A DNA stretch of 64,000 nt, from the NCBI GenBank assembly GCA_910575075.1, contig CAJTCY010000010.1, positions 108,373 through 172,372 on the forward strand. Reading direction: 5' to 3'. The stretch's first letter is position 1; every line of letters starts with the position of its first letter. This DNA is from Lachnospiraceae bacterium. GTDB taxonomy: Bacteria > Bacillota > Clostridia > Lachnospirales > Lachnospiraceae. Positions 23,174 to 32,180 of this stretch are shown here, piece after piece. The translations under genes were made by a program, and so were the position numbers. Under the pieces are notes generated by a model. The model did no database searches and was not told the DNA's origin. It was given only the letters and a program-made list of their open reading frames with translations.

Positions 23174-24340
23174 ATGAAAACATATGAATTAATCGCTCCC
23201 TGCCATTTTGGATTAGAGGCGGTATTAAAAAAAGAGATATACGAGCTAGGATATGAAATTACAAAGGTGGAGGATGGAAGAGTGACCTTTGAGGGGGATG
23301 CGGAGGCAGTTTGCCGAGCCAATATCTTCCTGCGCACAGCGGAACGGATTCTTTTGAAAGCAGGACAATTTCATGCGGAAACATTTGAGGAATTGTTTCA
23401 GGGCATCAAAAGCATACCATGGGAAAATTATATTCCTGAGAATGGCAGGTTCTGGGTGGCAAAGGCATCTTCCATCAAAAGCAAACTGTTCAGTCCCTCA
23501 GATATTCAGTCTATTGTTAAGAAAGCAATGGTGGAGCGGATGAAGCAGCAGTATCACAGAGAGTGGTTCGAAGAGAGTGGAAGCCACTATCCTCTGCGGA
23601 TTTTTTTGATGAAAGATGAGGTAACGGCGGCGATTGACACCTCTGGAGAATCCTTACATAAGAGAGGGTATCGTACGCTGGCAAGCAAGGCGCCGATTAC
23701 GGAGACTCTGGCAGCGGCATTGATTCTGCTGACACCCTGGAAGCAGGACCGCATACTGGTAGATCCTTTTTGCGGCAGCGGAACCTTTCCCATTGAGGCG
23801 GCAATGATGGCGGCGAATATAGCTCCAGGAATGAACCGCAGTTTTACAGCCGAAAACTGGACAAACATAATTGACCGTCAATTATGGTACGATGCAGTGG
23901 AGGAAGCAGGCGAGATGATAAATACAGAGATCTCTGTGGATATTCAAGGCTATGATATAGACGGAGAAATCGTGAAAGCAGCAAGAGACAACGCCAGACG
24001 GGCAGGGGTGGAACATCTCATTCATTTTCAGCAGCGTCCTTTGAATCAGCTCAGCCATCCTAAAAAATATGGGTTTGTTATCACAAATCCTCCTTACGGT
24101 GAGCGTTTGGAGGAGAAAGAGGCCCTTCCGGAATTGTATCGTGAAATCGGAGAAGCATTACATCGTCTGGACAGTTGGTCAGCATACCTTATAACCAGTT
24201 ATGAAGATGCGGAACGTTATATTGGAAGGAAGGCAGACAAAAACCGTAAAATTTATAATGGTATGCTGAAAACGTATTTTTATCAGTTTTTGGGTCCCAA
24301 GCCTCCCAAACGAAATTATGCAGGAAAAAATGATATTTAG
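23174..24340 (+). CDS. THUMP-domain class I rRNA methyltransferase (RlmL/YpsC-like)
   Basis: A 388-residue enzyme. Residues 1-160 hold the N-terminal ferredoxin-like plus THUMP RNA-binding region; residues 165-388 hold a Rossmann SAM-dependent methyltransferase with DPFCGSGTFPIEAA (SAM loop) and the catalytic NPPYGERL, typical of N2-guanine methylation of 23S rRNA (RlmL N-terminal half; YpsC in Bacillus). Single-module length, without RlmK, is normal in Firmicutes. It appears to head the cluster 23174-28248. Confidence 0.9.
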   Translation: MKTYELIAPCHFGLEAVLKKEIYELGYEITKVEDGRVTFEGDAEAVCRANIFLRTAERILLKAGQFHAETFEELFQGIKSIPWENYIPENGRFWVAKASSIKSKLFSPSDIQSIVKKAMVERMKQQYHREWFEESGSHYPLRIFLMKDEVTAAIDTSGESLHKRGYRTLASKAPITETLAAALILLTPWKQDRILVDPFCGSGTFPIEAAMMAANIAPGMNRSFTAENWTNIIDRQLWYDAVEEAGEMINTEISVDIQGYDIDGEIVKAARDNARRAGVEHLIHFQQRPLNQLSHPKKYGFVITNPPYGERLEEKEALPELYREIGEALHRLDSWSAYLITSYEDAERYIGRKADKNRKIYNGMLKTYFYQFLGPKPPKRNYAGKNDI

Positions 24341-24352
24341 AAGGGAAACTTT

Positions 24353-26065
24353 GTGAGATATTCTAAAAAATATATTGTGATGTCAGTGCTTCTCTTTTTG
24401 GCTCTGGCATTGAAATTTTCTAATACCGGCGGGAAAAATGAGAAAGTTGAGCACTTTCGGGGTGCACGGTTAGAACAGGAAATCTGGAATCCACTGATTG
24501 CAGAAACGGTAAATGAGAAAAAATTATCGTTGCTGGTAGACAGCAGGGAACTGACCAACAAGAAAGATGGAATTTATATGGACGAAAATCTTAATATTAT
24601 GGTTCCATATTCCTTATTGGGAGACAGTTTTAATTGTGGAGCGCATTTATATGACAAAGAAAGCCTTATGCTGGAAAAACGTTCTGAGGTTATCACTTTT
24701 CAGCTGAATGAGGAAGAGATTACAGTAAATGGGAAAAAGGAAGCGCTGAATTCACCAATGACCAGCCGGGAAGGAGAATATTATGTTTCTGTGGAAACCG
24801 TGGCGGAAAAACTAAATTTTAACTATGAGTGGAATATCGAGAAAAATCAGGCAATCGCTGTCAACAAAGCAGAAGAGACAAGTATTTTGCCGCCGCAGTA
24901 TGATCTGCGGGAAAGGCAGAGGGCGCCCAGGGTAAAGAACCAAGGTTCATACGGTACCTGCTGGGCTTTTGCAGCGCTGTCTGCTATGGAATCTATTCTT
25001 CTGCCAGAGGAAATTCAGGAATTTTCACCAGATCATATGTCGATACGCAATAGTTTTAAGATTGAACAGGCCGACGGGGGAGAATATACCATGGGAATGG
25101 CGTATCTGGCTGCGTGGCAGGGACCGGTGAAGGAGGAAGACGATCCTTATGGAGATGAAAAATCTCCGGAAGATCTGAAAGCAGTGAAACATGTGCAGGA
25201 GATACAGCTTATCGATGGCAAGGATTTTGAAAAGGTCAAAGAATCTGTATTTAAATATGGCGGAGTGCAGACAGCTATTTACAGCGCTCTTACCAGTATC
25301 CAGGCATATTCTCCTTATTATAATCAGGAAAAATCCGCATATTGCTATATAGGAGCAGAAAAACCGAATCATGAGATTATGATTATAGGATGGGATGATA
25401 ATTACTCCAAAGAAAACTTTAATCTGGAGGTGGAAGGTGACGGAGCCTTTCTCTGCCAGAACAGCTGGGGAGAAGAATTTGGAAATGGCGGAGTATTTTA
25501 TGTCAGTTATTATGATGTAAATATTGGAACACATAATGTGGTTTATACGGCGATCGAAGAACCGGATAATTATGACCATATTTATCAGTCAGATTTGTGC
25601 GGCTGGGTAGGACAGCTTGGATATAACAATGAAAGCGTGTATGGTGCGAACGTTTATACGGCAAAGGAAGAAGAGGCTCTGCAGGCAGCAGGATTTTATG
25701 CTACCGGTAAGGAAACTTCTTATGAACTGTTTGTGGTGAAGAATTTTAAAGATACTGATTCACTCAAGGAGAGGATTCCGGTGGCGGCAGGAAGCGTGTC
25801 AAATGCCGGATATTATACTATAAAATTTGACAAGGAGATTCTGGTGGAACCCAATGAGCAATATGCTGTTGTTTTGCATATTACGACGCCTGGTTCCGTG
25901 CATCCTATGGCAATTGAGTATATGGCAGGAGAATTTACGGAGGATGTGGTTTTGACAGACGGTGAGGGATATATCAGCGCCAGAGGCAAAAAATGGGAGA
26001 GTACAGAGGACGCGCAGGATTGTAATCTGTGCCTGAAGGTATACAGCAATCAAGTCAGGAAATGA
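24353..26065 (+). CDS. Secreted papain-family (C1) cysteine protease with lectin-like tail
   Basis: A 570-residue protein with an N-terminal signal anchor (about residues 4-22). Residues 65-170 resemble a copper-amine-oxidase N-like stalk. Residues 178-400 are a C1A peptidase with Cys203 in YGTCWAF, His340 in NHEIMIIGW and Asn370 in QNSWG. A C-terminal beta-rich domain (about 410-570) fits the lectin-like domain found after C1 peptidases in Clostridia. Start is the GTG at 24353, 12 bp after the methyltransferase stop, with AAGGGAAA ahead. It should act outside the cell or on its surface; the substrate is not known. Confidence 0.85.
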   Translation: MRYSKKYIVMSVLLFLALALKFSNTGGKNEKVEHFRGARLEQEIWNPLIAETVNEKKLSLLVDSRELTNKKDGIYMDENLNIMVPYSLLGDSFNCGAHLYDKESLMLEKRSEVITFQLNEEEITVNGKKEALNSPMTSREGEYYVSVETVAEKLNFNYEWNIEKNQAIAVNKAEETSILPPQYDLRERQRAPRVKNQGSYGTCWAFAALSAMESILLPEEIQEFSPDHMSIRNSFKIEQADGGEYTMGMAYLAAWQGPVKEEDDPYGDEKSPEDLKAVKHVQEIQLIDGKDFEKVKESVFKYGGVQTAIYSALTSIQAYSPYYNQEKSAYCYIGAEKPNHEIMIIGWDDNYSKENFNLEVEGDGAFLCQNSWGEEFGNGGVFYVSYYDVNIGTHNVVYTAIEEPDNYDHIYQSDLCGWVGQLGYNNESVYGANVYTAKEEEALQAAGFYATGKETSYELFVVKNFKDTDSLKERIPVAAGSVSNAGYYTIKFDKEILVEPNEQYAVVLHITTPGSVHPMAIEYMAGEFTEDVVLTDGEGYISARGKKWESTEDAQDCNLCLKVYSNQVRK

Positions 26066-26112
26066 GAGTTAGATATGAGAATGGAAATGATGTACACAAG
26101 AGGCGGTAAAAT

Positions 26113-27141
26113 ATGGAAGGCAGGATACTAAAAATTTCATCATGGATTCTTATGATAACCGTCGTGTTTTCGGCAGTTGTGCTTGGACAGTTTACCATGA
26201 TTCACAGGCGGGAAATGAAGCGGGAACAGATGTCAGGGCTTCAGATGCTTGCCTATTATACCAGCCAGGCAGAAGAGACAGGGGATGTCAGTTTTCGGCA
26301 TCAGCTTCGGCTGGAATTGCCGGAAGGAATGAAGGCGGAAGACATTGTAATAGAAAATGATTATGTCAGCCAGAATATTATGATCGAGATTCCCGGGGTG
26401 GAGAAAGATTATTTTGTAGAACATCCTCTGCTGGGGCGGAGCAATCATATCAATGATCTGTATATGGAACATGGAAGAATAGAAATCACCATGGATGCAG
26501 TGTATGAGCCCCAGATTAAAGTGCAGAAAGGGATTATGTACCTGGATTTTGTAAGACCTCAGGCAGTCTATGATAAGGTGGTGGTGATTGACGCAGGACA
26601 CGGCGGAAAAGCACCAGGCGCAATAAAGCAGGGAATTATGGAAAAGGATATTAATCTTGCAATTGTGCAGGAACTAAAGGCCTTGCTGGACGAAAATGAC
26701 CAAAATATCGGTATCTATTACACACGCACAGAAGATGTTAACCCAACTTTTGTACAGCGTGCGCAGCTTGGCGGCAAAACAGGAGCAAATCTGTTTATCA
26801 GTGTTCACAGCAATTCAACCGTAGATGGGCAGATGTCTAAATATAGTGGAACAGAAGTAATGTATGATGAGCTGAAAGGTGAGGAGGGATTGAGCAGCAA
26901 GCATCTGGCACAGATCTGTTTGGAAGAGGCTACAGCGGCAATGGGCAGCAAGAGCAACGGTGTAACCCATGGCAACAATATTTTTATTATCCGCAACAGT
27001 GAAGTTCCGGCAGCATTGATCGAAGTGGGATTTATGACGAATCAGGAGGAATTGAGCAAGCTTACGTCAAAAGATTATCAGAAGAAAGCGGCGCAGGGAA
27101 TTTATAATGCTATTTTACGGGCGCTGGAGGAAGGATACTAA
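26113..27141 (+). CDS. N-acetylmuramoyl-L-alanine amidase (Ami_3), membrane anchored
   Basis: A 342-residue protein: one membrane anchor (about 9-28), a ~120-residue extracytoplasmic beta region, then a zinc amidase domain (about 155-342). The metal-binding motifs are VVIDAGHGG, the MEKDINLAIV glutamate, FISVHSNS and the late catalytic glutamate in PAALIEVGFMTN. It should cleave the amide bond between muramic acid and the stem peptide in cell division or sporulation. It lies 47 bp after the C1 protease and two genes of housekeeping type follow closely. Confidence 0.9.
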   Translation: MEGRILKISSWILMITVVFSAVVLGQFTMIHRREMKREQMSGLQMLAYYTSQAEETGDVSFRHQLRLELPEGMKAEDIVIENDYVSQNIMIEIPGVEKDYFVEHPLLGRSNHINDLYMEHGRIEITMDAVYEPQIKVQKGIMYLDFVRPQAVYDKVVVIDAGHGGKAPGAIKQGIMEKDINLAIVQELKALLDENDQNIGIYYTRTEDVNPTFVQRAQLGGKTGANLFISVHSNSTVDGQMSKYSGTEVMYDELKGEEGLSSKHLAQICLEEATAAMGSKSNGVTHGNNIFIIRNSEVPAALIEVGFMTNQEELSKLTSKDYQKKAAQGIYNAILRALEEGY

Positions 27142-27145
27142 GTAT

Positions 27146-27754
27146 ATGAAAAAAATTATATTTGCGACAGGAAATCAGGGAAAAATGCGGGAAATCCGAA
27201 GTATTTTATCAGATCTGCAGGCAGAAATTTTGTCTATGGAAGAGGCTGGGATTACAACAGATATTATAGAAAATGGCAGGACCTTTGAAGAAAATGCCCT
27301 GATTAAAGCCAGGGCTGTTGCGTCTGCAGTTTCAGGAGAGGAAGATGTGGTGGTGCTGGCGGATGATTCTGGCCTGGAGGTGGATTATCTGGATAAGGAG
27401 CCAGGGATTTATTCTGCGAGATACATGGGAGAAGATACCTCCTATGAAGTAAAAAATCAGAATATTATAGATCGTTTGGAGGGGGTTCCCAAAGAGCAGC
27501 GTACGGCACGGTTTGTATGTGCGATTGCGGCGGTATTTGCAGATGGAGAGTCCTGTATCACAAGGGAAACGATTGAAGGATATATAGGCTGGAAGCCGGC
27601 AGGAAAGAATGGATTTGGCTATGATCCCATTTTTTATGTGGATGAATACAATTGTTCGACCGCAGAATTATCTGCAGAAGCGAAAAACAAGTTAAGCCAC
27701 CGTGGAAAAGCGCTGCGTGCAATGAAGGAAAAATTAGTTTGCAAAGATAAATAA
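27146..27754 (+). CDS. rdgB: XTP/dITP diphosphatase (RdgB/HAM1 family)
   Basis: A 202-residue enzyme with the family's KKIIFATGNQGKMREI start, LADDSGLEVD (catalytic acidic residues), EPGIYSARY and the late GFGYDPIF and SHRGKAL motifs. It removes non-canonical purine triphosphates (ITP, XTP) from nucleotide pools in the cytosol. The start at 27146 follows GGAGGAAGGA at 27127-27136; the frame from 27107 overlaps the amidase. It is followed 11 bp later by the phosphoesterase, a common order in Firmicutes. Confidence 0.93.
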   Translation: MKKIIFATGNQGKMREIRSILSDLQAEILSMEEAGITTDIIENGRTFEENALIKARAVASAVSGEEDVVVLADDSGLEVDYLDKEPGIYSARYMGEDTSYEVKNQNIIDRLEGVPKEQRTARFVCAIAAVFADGESCITRETIEGYIGWKPAGKNGFGYDPIFYVDEYNCSTAELSAEAKNKLSHRGKALRAMKEKLVCKDK

Positions 27755-27765
27755 AAGGGAGAGTT

Positions 27766-28248
27766 ATGAAAGTATTAGTTGTTAGTGACACACATAAAAA
27801 GCACAGAAGCCTGGAAGAAATTATAAAATGTACTGGTCATATTGATCTGATGATACATCTTGGAGATTCGGAGGGATGTGAAGAGTACATCGCGGGACTG
27901 GTGGATTGTCCGCTGGAGATTGTTGCGGGAAATAATGATTTTTTCTCAGATTTAGAACGGGAAAAAGAGCTGCAGATTGGAAAATATCATGTGTTGATTA
28001 CGCACGGTCATTACTATTATGTTTCTATGGGCGTGGAAGACATCCGAAAAGAAGCTGCCGGACGCGGCATGGATGTGGTGATGTTCGGGCATACGCACAG
28101 ACCATATCTGGATTCAGCCAAAGGAGTTGTGGCATTGAATCCTGGGAGCGTCTCTTATCCCAGACAGGAAGGGCATAAACCTTCATATGCACTGATGGAA
28201 ATTGACGAAAAAGGTGAGGCACATTTTTCTATAAACTATCTGGAATAA
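27766..28248 (+). CDS. YfcE/MJ0936-type metallophosphoesterase
   Basis: A 160-residue enzyme with all calcineurin-like motifs: VVSDTHK, HLGDSEG, VAGNNDF, LITHGH and the final FGHTHRP. These bind two metal ions for phosphodiester or phosphomonoester hydrolysis. The length is normal. It lies 11 bp after rdgB with AAGGGAGAG ahead of the start. The physiological substrate is uncertain in this family. Confidence 0.9.
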   Translation: MKVLVVSDTHKKHRSLEEIIKCTGHIDLMIHLGDSEGCEEYIAGLVDCPLEIVAGNNDFFSDLEREKELQIGKYHVLITHGHYYYVSMGVEDIRKEAAGRGMDVVMFGHTHRPYLDSAKGVVALNPGSVSYPRQEGHKPSYALMEIDEKGEAHFSINYLE

Positions 28249-28343
28249 AATTAATGCGGCAGCCGCTATCACTTTTTGGGGAAAATGATATGGCCGGAAA
28301 AGGAAGCAGTAGCAAATTATATCACTTCGCATTTAATAATAAA

Positions 28344-28371
28344 GACAAAATAGTTTTGAGCTTATTTTGTC
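28344..28371 (+). terminator. AT-rich stem-loop after the phosphoesterase operon
   Basis: GACAAAATA pairs perfectly with TATTTTGTC over 9 bp and is followed by ATTCTTATT. GC content is low for an intrinsic terminator, so it may be a weak terminator or a leader element for the peptidase at 28405. Confidence 0.4.
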
Positions 28372-28404
28372 ATTCTTATTGAATAAAGGAAGCGAGGAAA
28401 TCAT

Positions 28405-29229
28405 ATGAGAGATATAACAGCGCTGCATCCGCGCTTACAGATCAAAGCGGCACAACTGAAAGAACAATGCATGAAACAGGGAATTTCCATTCTGTTTGGA
28501 GAATGTGTGCGCACATCAGCGGAGCAGGACGCACTGTATGCTCAGGGAAGAACACAGCCTGGAAATATTGTCACCAATGCCCGGGGAAGCACATACAGTT
28601 CCCAGCATCAGTGGGGAATTGCGGTAGATTTTTATCTGAATATGGATGTTGATGGAGATGGAGCAAAGTCCGATGACGCATTTAATAATTCCAGTGGATT
28701 GTTTGAACGGGTAGGCGCCATTGCCCAGTCCGTCGGTCTGGGATGGGGAGGAAACTGGAAGAGCATTAAGGATCTTCCTCATCTATACCTGCCAGATTGG
28801 GGAGATACCACAGTCACGCTGAAACAGATTTATGGAACGCCGGAAAAATTTATGGCTGTGTGGAAAGATGGTAAAACAAATGTACAGGCGGCAGATTCCG
28901 CTTCTTCTGCCGGTTACAGCCAGACACAGTTTATTAAGGATGTGCAATCCTGCACCAGTTCCAGAGTGGACGGAAAAGCAGGGAAAGAGACGATCAGAAA
29001 TACCGTGACGGTATCTGCCGCAGAGAACCGGAAGCATCCGGTAGTAGTTCCCCTTCAGAAACGATTGAACGCATTGGGGTATAACACTGGAAAAGTGGAT
29101 GGCATTGCGGGGTCAAAGTTTACAGCGGCGGTAAATTCTTATCAGAAAAATCAGTTGGGTTATCATAATGTGGATGGTGAAGTTACGGCAGGAAAAAATA
29201 TGTGGAAATCACTGTTGGGAATGATTTAG
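28405..29229 (+). CDS. Endolysin-like M15 peptidase with peptidoglycan-binding domain
   Basis: A 274-residue protein. Residues 1-150 are an M15 L-Ala-D-Glu/D-Ala-D-Ala peptidase with the zinc ligands in SQHQWGIAVDFY (His68, Asp75) and LPHLYLPDW (His126). After a Ser/Ala-rich linker, residues 205-274 match a PG_binding_1 domain (LQKRLNALGYNTGKVDGIAG). There is no signal peptide, so export would need a holin or lysis, as for phage endolysins. No phage gene adjoins. It may be a domesticated endolysin acting in mother-cell or biofilm lysis. AGGAAGCGAGG (28387-28397) is the ribosome binding site. Confidence 0.85.
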   Translation: MRDITALHPRLQIKAAQLKEQCMKQGISILFGECVRTSAEQDALYAQGRTQPGNIVTNARGSTYSSQHQWGIAVDFYLNMDVDGDGAKSDDAFNNSSGLFERVGAIAQSVGLGWGGNWKSIKDLPHLYLPDWGDTTVTLKQIYGTPEKFMAVWKDGKTNVQAADSASSAGYSQTQFIKDVQSCTSSRVDGKAGKETIRNTVTVSAAENRKHPVVVPLQKRLNALGYNTGKVDGIAGSKFTAAVNSYQKNQLGYHNVDGEVTAGKNMWKSLLGMI

Positions 29230-29245
29230 GAAGAAGGACAAAATG

Positions 29246-29305
29246 ACGGAGCTCTCGCACGAATATGCTAAATAGTTATATAATAGCAGTGCGGCAGCTC
29301 CGTTT
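29246..29305. terminator. Stem-loop between convergent genes
   Basis: ACGGAGCT (29246-29253) pairs with AGCTCCGT (29296-29303), and inner CGCAC pairs with GTGCG. It lies between the endolysin-like gene and the convergent importer operon, and probably ends the plus-strand transcript (tail TTTG). Confidence 0.55.
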
Positions 29306-29350
29306 GCTATGCCTTTCGGTAGACCAGCAGCCAGTGCGGCAGGATATATA

Positions 29351-30136
29351 TTACCCTTGAGTAAATCTTGCAAGAAACTGCCTGGTCCGTTCTTCTTTTG
29401 GATGTTCAAATACTTCCAGAGGGTTACCTTGTTCCAGAATATGTCCGTCATCCATAAATATCACATGGTTTGCCACGTCCCTAGCAAATGCCATTTCATG
29501 AGTGACAATTACCATAGTAGTATTCTGTTCTGCAAGCTCCTTCATCACTTTCAGTACTTCCCCGGTCAGCTCAGGGTCTAAGGCGGAAGTAGGTTCATCA
29601 AAACAGAGAATGTCCGGCTGGAGGGCAAGGGCGCGGGCAATTGCCACTCGCTGGCACTGTCCACCGGATAACTGGTGAGGATAGTTGGACATACGGTCAC
29701 TCAGTCCCATCTGCTGCAGCAATTCCGCTGCATGCTTTTCAATTTCTGCATGAATGCTTTTGCGGTTTGTTTTATAATCTGGCTGTTCTTTTGCCAGCAG
29801 TTCTTCGGCCAGCATGACATTCTGCAAAGCTGTATACTGGGGAAACAGATTGAAGGATTGAAATACCAGACCGAAATGCAGCCGTTTCTTGCGGATTTCA
29901 GATTCCTGCTGGGTGGCAGGGTTGTCTGCGTCGAAAAGTGTCTCTCCGTTGACGCGGATGACACCTTTGTCCGGCCGTTCCAGGAAATTCAGGCATCGCA
30001 GCAATGTAGTCTTGCCGCTTCCGGAAGAACCGATGATGGAGACAACCTGTCCCTGTTCCAGAGAAAAGGTGATATCTTTGAGGACCTCTGTATGGTCAAA
30101 GTATTTACGTATATGTTCTACTTCTAAAATTGGCAT
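29351..30136 (-). CDS. Polar amino acid ABC importer, ATP-binding protein (GlnQ-like)
   Basis: A 261-residue ATPase with Walker [10 protein letters not shown], signature LSGGQCQRV, Walker B ILCFDEP and the downstream TMVIVTHEM switch, all as in GlnQ/HisP. It powers uptake of polar amino acids (glutamine, cystine or others; specificity is not readable here). It is the last gene of a minus-strand operon ordered binding protein, permease, ATPase. Confidence 0.93.
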   Translation of the reverse strand: MPILEVEHIRKYFDHTEVLKDITFSLEQGQVVSIIGSSGSGKTTLLRCLNFLERPDKGVIRVNGETLFDADNPATQQESEIRKKRLHFGLVFQSFNLFPQYTALQNVMLAEELLAKEQPDYKTNRKSIHAEIEKHAAELLQQMGLSDRMSNYPHQLSGGQCQRVAIARALALQPDILCFDEPTSALDPELTGEVLKVMKELAEQNTTMVIVTHEMAFARDVANHVIFMDDGHILEQGNPLEVFEHPKEERTRQFLARFTQG

Positions 30137-30152
30137 ATATTTTCTCCATTTT

Positions 30153-30839
30153 CTACTTAAAATAATCCAGTTTTTTCTCTAACTGCCCAAGGAGGACGGT
30201 CAGAATACCATTACAGATCAAATAGTATACGGCAGTGAAAAACAGGGGCCAGATGGCGCCTGAGATGCCCTGAGAGCCTTTCATAAAAGCCTGTCCTGCC
30301 CAGATGATTTCCTGCAGGGCTATGATTCTTGCGAGAGAAGTGTCCTTTACCAATGTGATAATCTCATTGGACATAGGGGGAACAATCCGCTTGATCATCT
30401 GCAACAGGGTAATCTTAAAGAAAATCTGGCCTTTTGTCATGCCTAGCACCAGCCCTGCTTCCTCCTGTCCCACGGGTACGCCCTGGATGCCGCCTCTGTA
30501 TATTTCAGAAAAATAACAGGCGTAATTGAGGATAAAAGATACGGAAGCGGCAACGAAACGTCCGGTTTCGCCGCCTCCCCAGACGGGATTATGTAAGACC
30601 AACCCTGGAAAATAATAAATAATCAAAAGCTGAATCATCAGGGGAGTTCCCCGGATGATCCAGACAATGATTTTAGTAAAATAACTTAATGGCTTAAAAC
30701 GGGACATCGAGCCGAAGGCAATAATCAGTCCCAGGGGAAAAGCGCCGATCAATGTTACGAAGAATAATTTTAAGGTCTGCAGAAAGCCGATGTTCAATGC
30801 TTTCAGAACGATAGGAAGCTGTTCTAGAATTTGTTCCAT
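30153..30839 (-). CDS. Polar amino acid ABC importer, permease (HisM/GlnP type)
   Basis: A 228-residue permease with five hydrophobic helices and the cytoplasmic EAA loop [18 protein letters not shown] that docks to the ATPase. [14 protein letters not shown] is the usual N-terminal motif of the family. The start at 30839 (MEQILEQLP) follows GGAGGAAAAT on the minus strand; the frame up to 30872 has no site. It lies 16 bp from the ATPase gene. Confidence 0.92.
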   Translation of the reverse strand: MEQILEQLPIVLKALNIGFLQTLKLFFVTLIGAFPLGLIIAFGSMSRFKPLSYFTKIIVWIIRGTPLMIQLLIIYYFPGLVLHNPVWGGGETGRFVAASVSFILNYACYFSEIYRGGIQGVPVGQEEAGLVLGMTKGQIFFKITLLQMIKRIVPPMSNEIITLVKDTSLARIIALQEIIWAGQAFMKGSQGISGAIWPLFFTAVYYLICNGILTVLLGQLEKKLDYFK

Positions 30840-30881
30840 GATTTTCCTCCATCCATGCGTTTTTTGGCGCAAACGGGCATG

Positions 30882-31697
30882 TTACTGTTCAATGACTGCA
30901 GCCTGTACACCATAAGTTTCTGCACATGTTGTCATGCTTCCGTCTTTATGGCTGGAGGAGAAGAACTCGTTCAATGCCTCTGTCAGGTCAGAGCCTTTAC
31001 GGAATCCAACGCCATATTCTTCGTTATTCAGCCCAACCGTGTAGGTCAGGTCAGCGTAGCTTGTGCCTTCGCCCACCATGGCAGCGGCCATCAGGGAATC
31101 AATCACGGCAGCGTCAGAGGTTCCTGCGGCAACTTCCATTAAAGCGTCTGCCTGAGCTTTTACGGCAGTATAGTTCAAATCAAGTGCTTTTACCTGCTCT
31201 TCGCCGGCGCTGCCTGCCTCTACGGCAAAGGTAAGATCAGAAAGGCTGTCCTTGTCCTGGTATTTGTCAGCTTTGTCCTTGGGGACAATCACGATCTGCG
31301 CATTGTTGCAGTAAGCGTTGGAACAGGACATGGAACTGGTTACTTCGTCTGTCAGTGTCATGCCGTTCCATACGCAGTCAATGGTTTTACCATCTAATTC
31401 CATAATTTTGTTGTCCCAGTCAATTTCTACAAATTCAGCTTTCACACCAAGACTTTCAGCGAAAGCTTTTGCCATATCCGCGTCAAAACCGATCCATTCG
31501 CCGCTTTCATCTTTATAATCCATGGGCTCAAAATCAGTGATTCCCACTACCAAAGTTCCTTTGTCTTTGACATAGGCGATATCGCTGTCTTCAGAAGAAG
31601 CTTTGCCGGAAGTCTCCTTGCTGTCTTTGGAACCTCCGCATGCAGTTAGTGACAGTGCCGTAACTAATGTCAGCATAAGTACAAGTATCTTTTTCAT
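30882..31697 (-). CDS. Polar amino acid ABC importer, substrate-binding lipoprotein
   Basis: A 271-residue SBP_bac_3 protein. It has a lipoprotein signal (lipobox LTAC, Cys20), a Ser/Lys linker, then GTLVVGITDFEPMDYKDESG and GFDADMAKAFAESLG, the standard start of glutamine/cystine-type binding proteins. It captures the amino acid outside the membrane and delivers it to the permease. It is the first gene of the operon; its upstream region is interrupted by the palindromic element at 31730-32014. Confidence 0.92.
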   Translation of the reverse strand: MKKILVLMLTLVTALSLTACGGSKDSKETSGKASSEDSDIAYVKDKGTLVVGITDFEPMDYKDESGEWIGFDADMAKAFAESLGVKAEFVEIDWDNKIMELDGKTIDCVWNGMTLTDEVTSSMSCSNAYCNNAQIVIVPKDKADKYQDKDSLSDLTFAVEAGSAGEEQVKALDLNYTAVKAQADALMEVAAGTSDAAVIDSLMAAAMVGEGTSYADLTYTVGLNNEEYGVGFRKGSDLTEALNEFFSSSHKDGSMTTCAETYGVQAAVIEQ

Positions 31698-31729
31698 AAT
31701 AAGTAAATCTCCCTTTCATTTTCTCTAAA

Positions 31730-32014
31730 TAGGCAATTGCGAAACCATCAAATTATCGAAATTTCATATACAATTTATAAATTATGCTTAAATATTTTAT
31801 TCATAATAAACGCACAAAATGCAGGGCGCACCAAACATTACAACGAACCACTTAATACGAAAATCATGTTCCGCAAAGGCCTCCATGATTTTTGTGTTTC
31901 GTTTCCATGGTGCTAGAATGCATTTCTTAGCGTTTATTATGATAAAATATTTCTGCTTGAATTTTATAAATTGTATATGAAATTCAAAAAATTACTAAGT
32001 TTCGCAAGCGCCTA
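31730..32014. repeat. Palindromic MITE-like element, copy B
   Basis: This 285-bp element opens TAGGCAATTGCGAAAC and closes GTTTCGCAAGCGCCTA, is symmetric along its whole length, and matches copies A and C. The 9-bp TTCTCTAAA stands immediately outside both ends (31721-31729 and 32015-32023), a clean target-site duplication showing insertion as a discrete unit. It lies in the leader of the amino acid importer, between the palindromic promoter at 32083-32114 and the first gene, so it must be transcribed if that promoter drives the operon. No reading frame. The rest of the 31698-32180 gap is covered by the promoter entry. Confidence 0.92.
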
Positions 32015-32082
32015 TTCTCTAAAGATCAGGGCGCCAAAAATATTTTGGCACGCTAATCCTATGAATAAATTACTTCCACGTC

Positions 32083-32114
32083 AATATACTAACAAGTTAG
32101 TATATTAAAGTCAA
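32083..32114 (-). promoter_or_regulatory. Promoter overlapped by a perfect palindromic operator
   Basis: On the minus strand TTGACT (32109-32114) and TAGTAT (32086-32091) stand 17 bp apart. The spacer and -10 are covered by a perfect palindrome, AATATACTAAC-AA-GTTAGTATATT (32083-32106). A repressor of TetR, MarR or similar type bound there would block RNA polymerase. Transcription would run left into the amino acid importer through a ~380-nt leader that includes MITE copy B and a small stem (GCGCCAAAA / TTTTGGCAC, about 32031-32051). Confidence 0.65.
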
Positions 32115-32180
32115 GGGTTTCTTGTATTTACTGCTGCTGAGGAAGTGTTTTATTGTCTTCCTCTTGTGTAACGTACGAAA

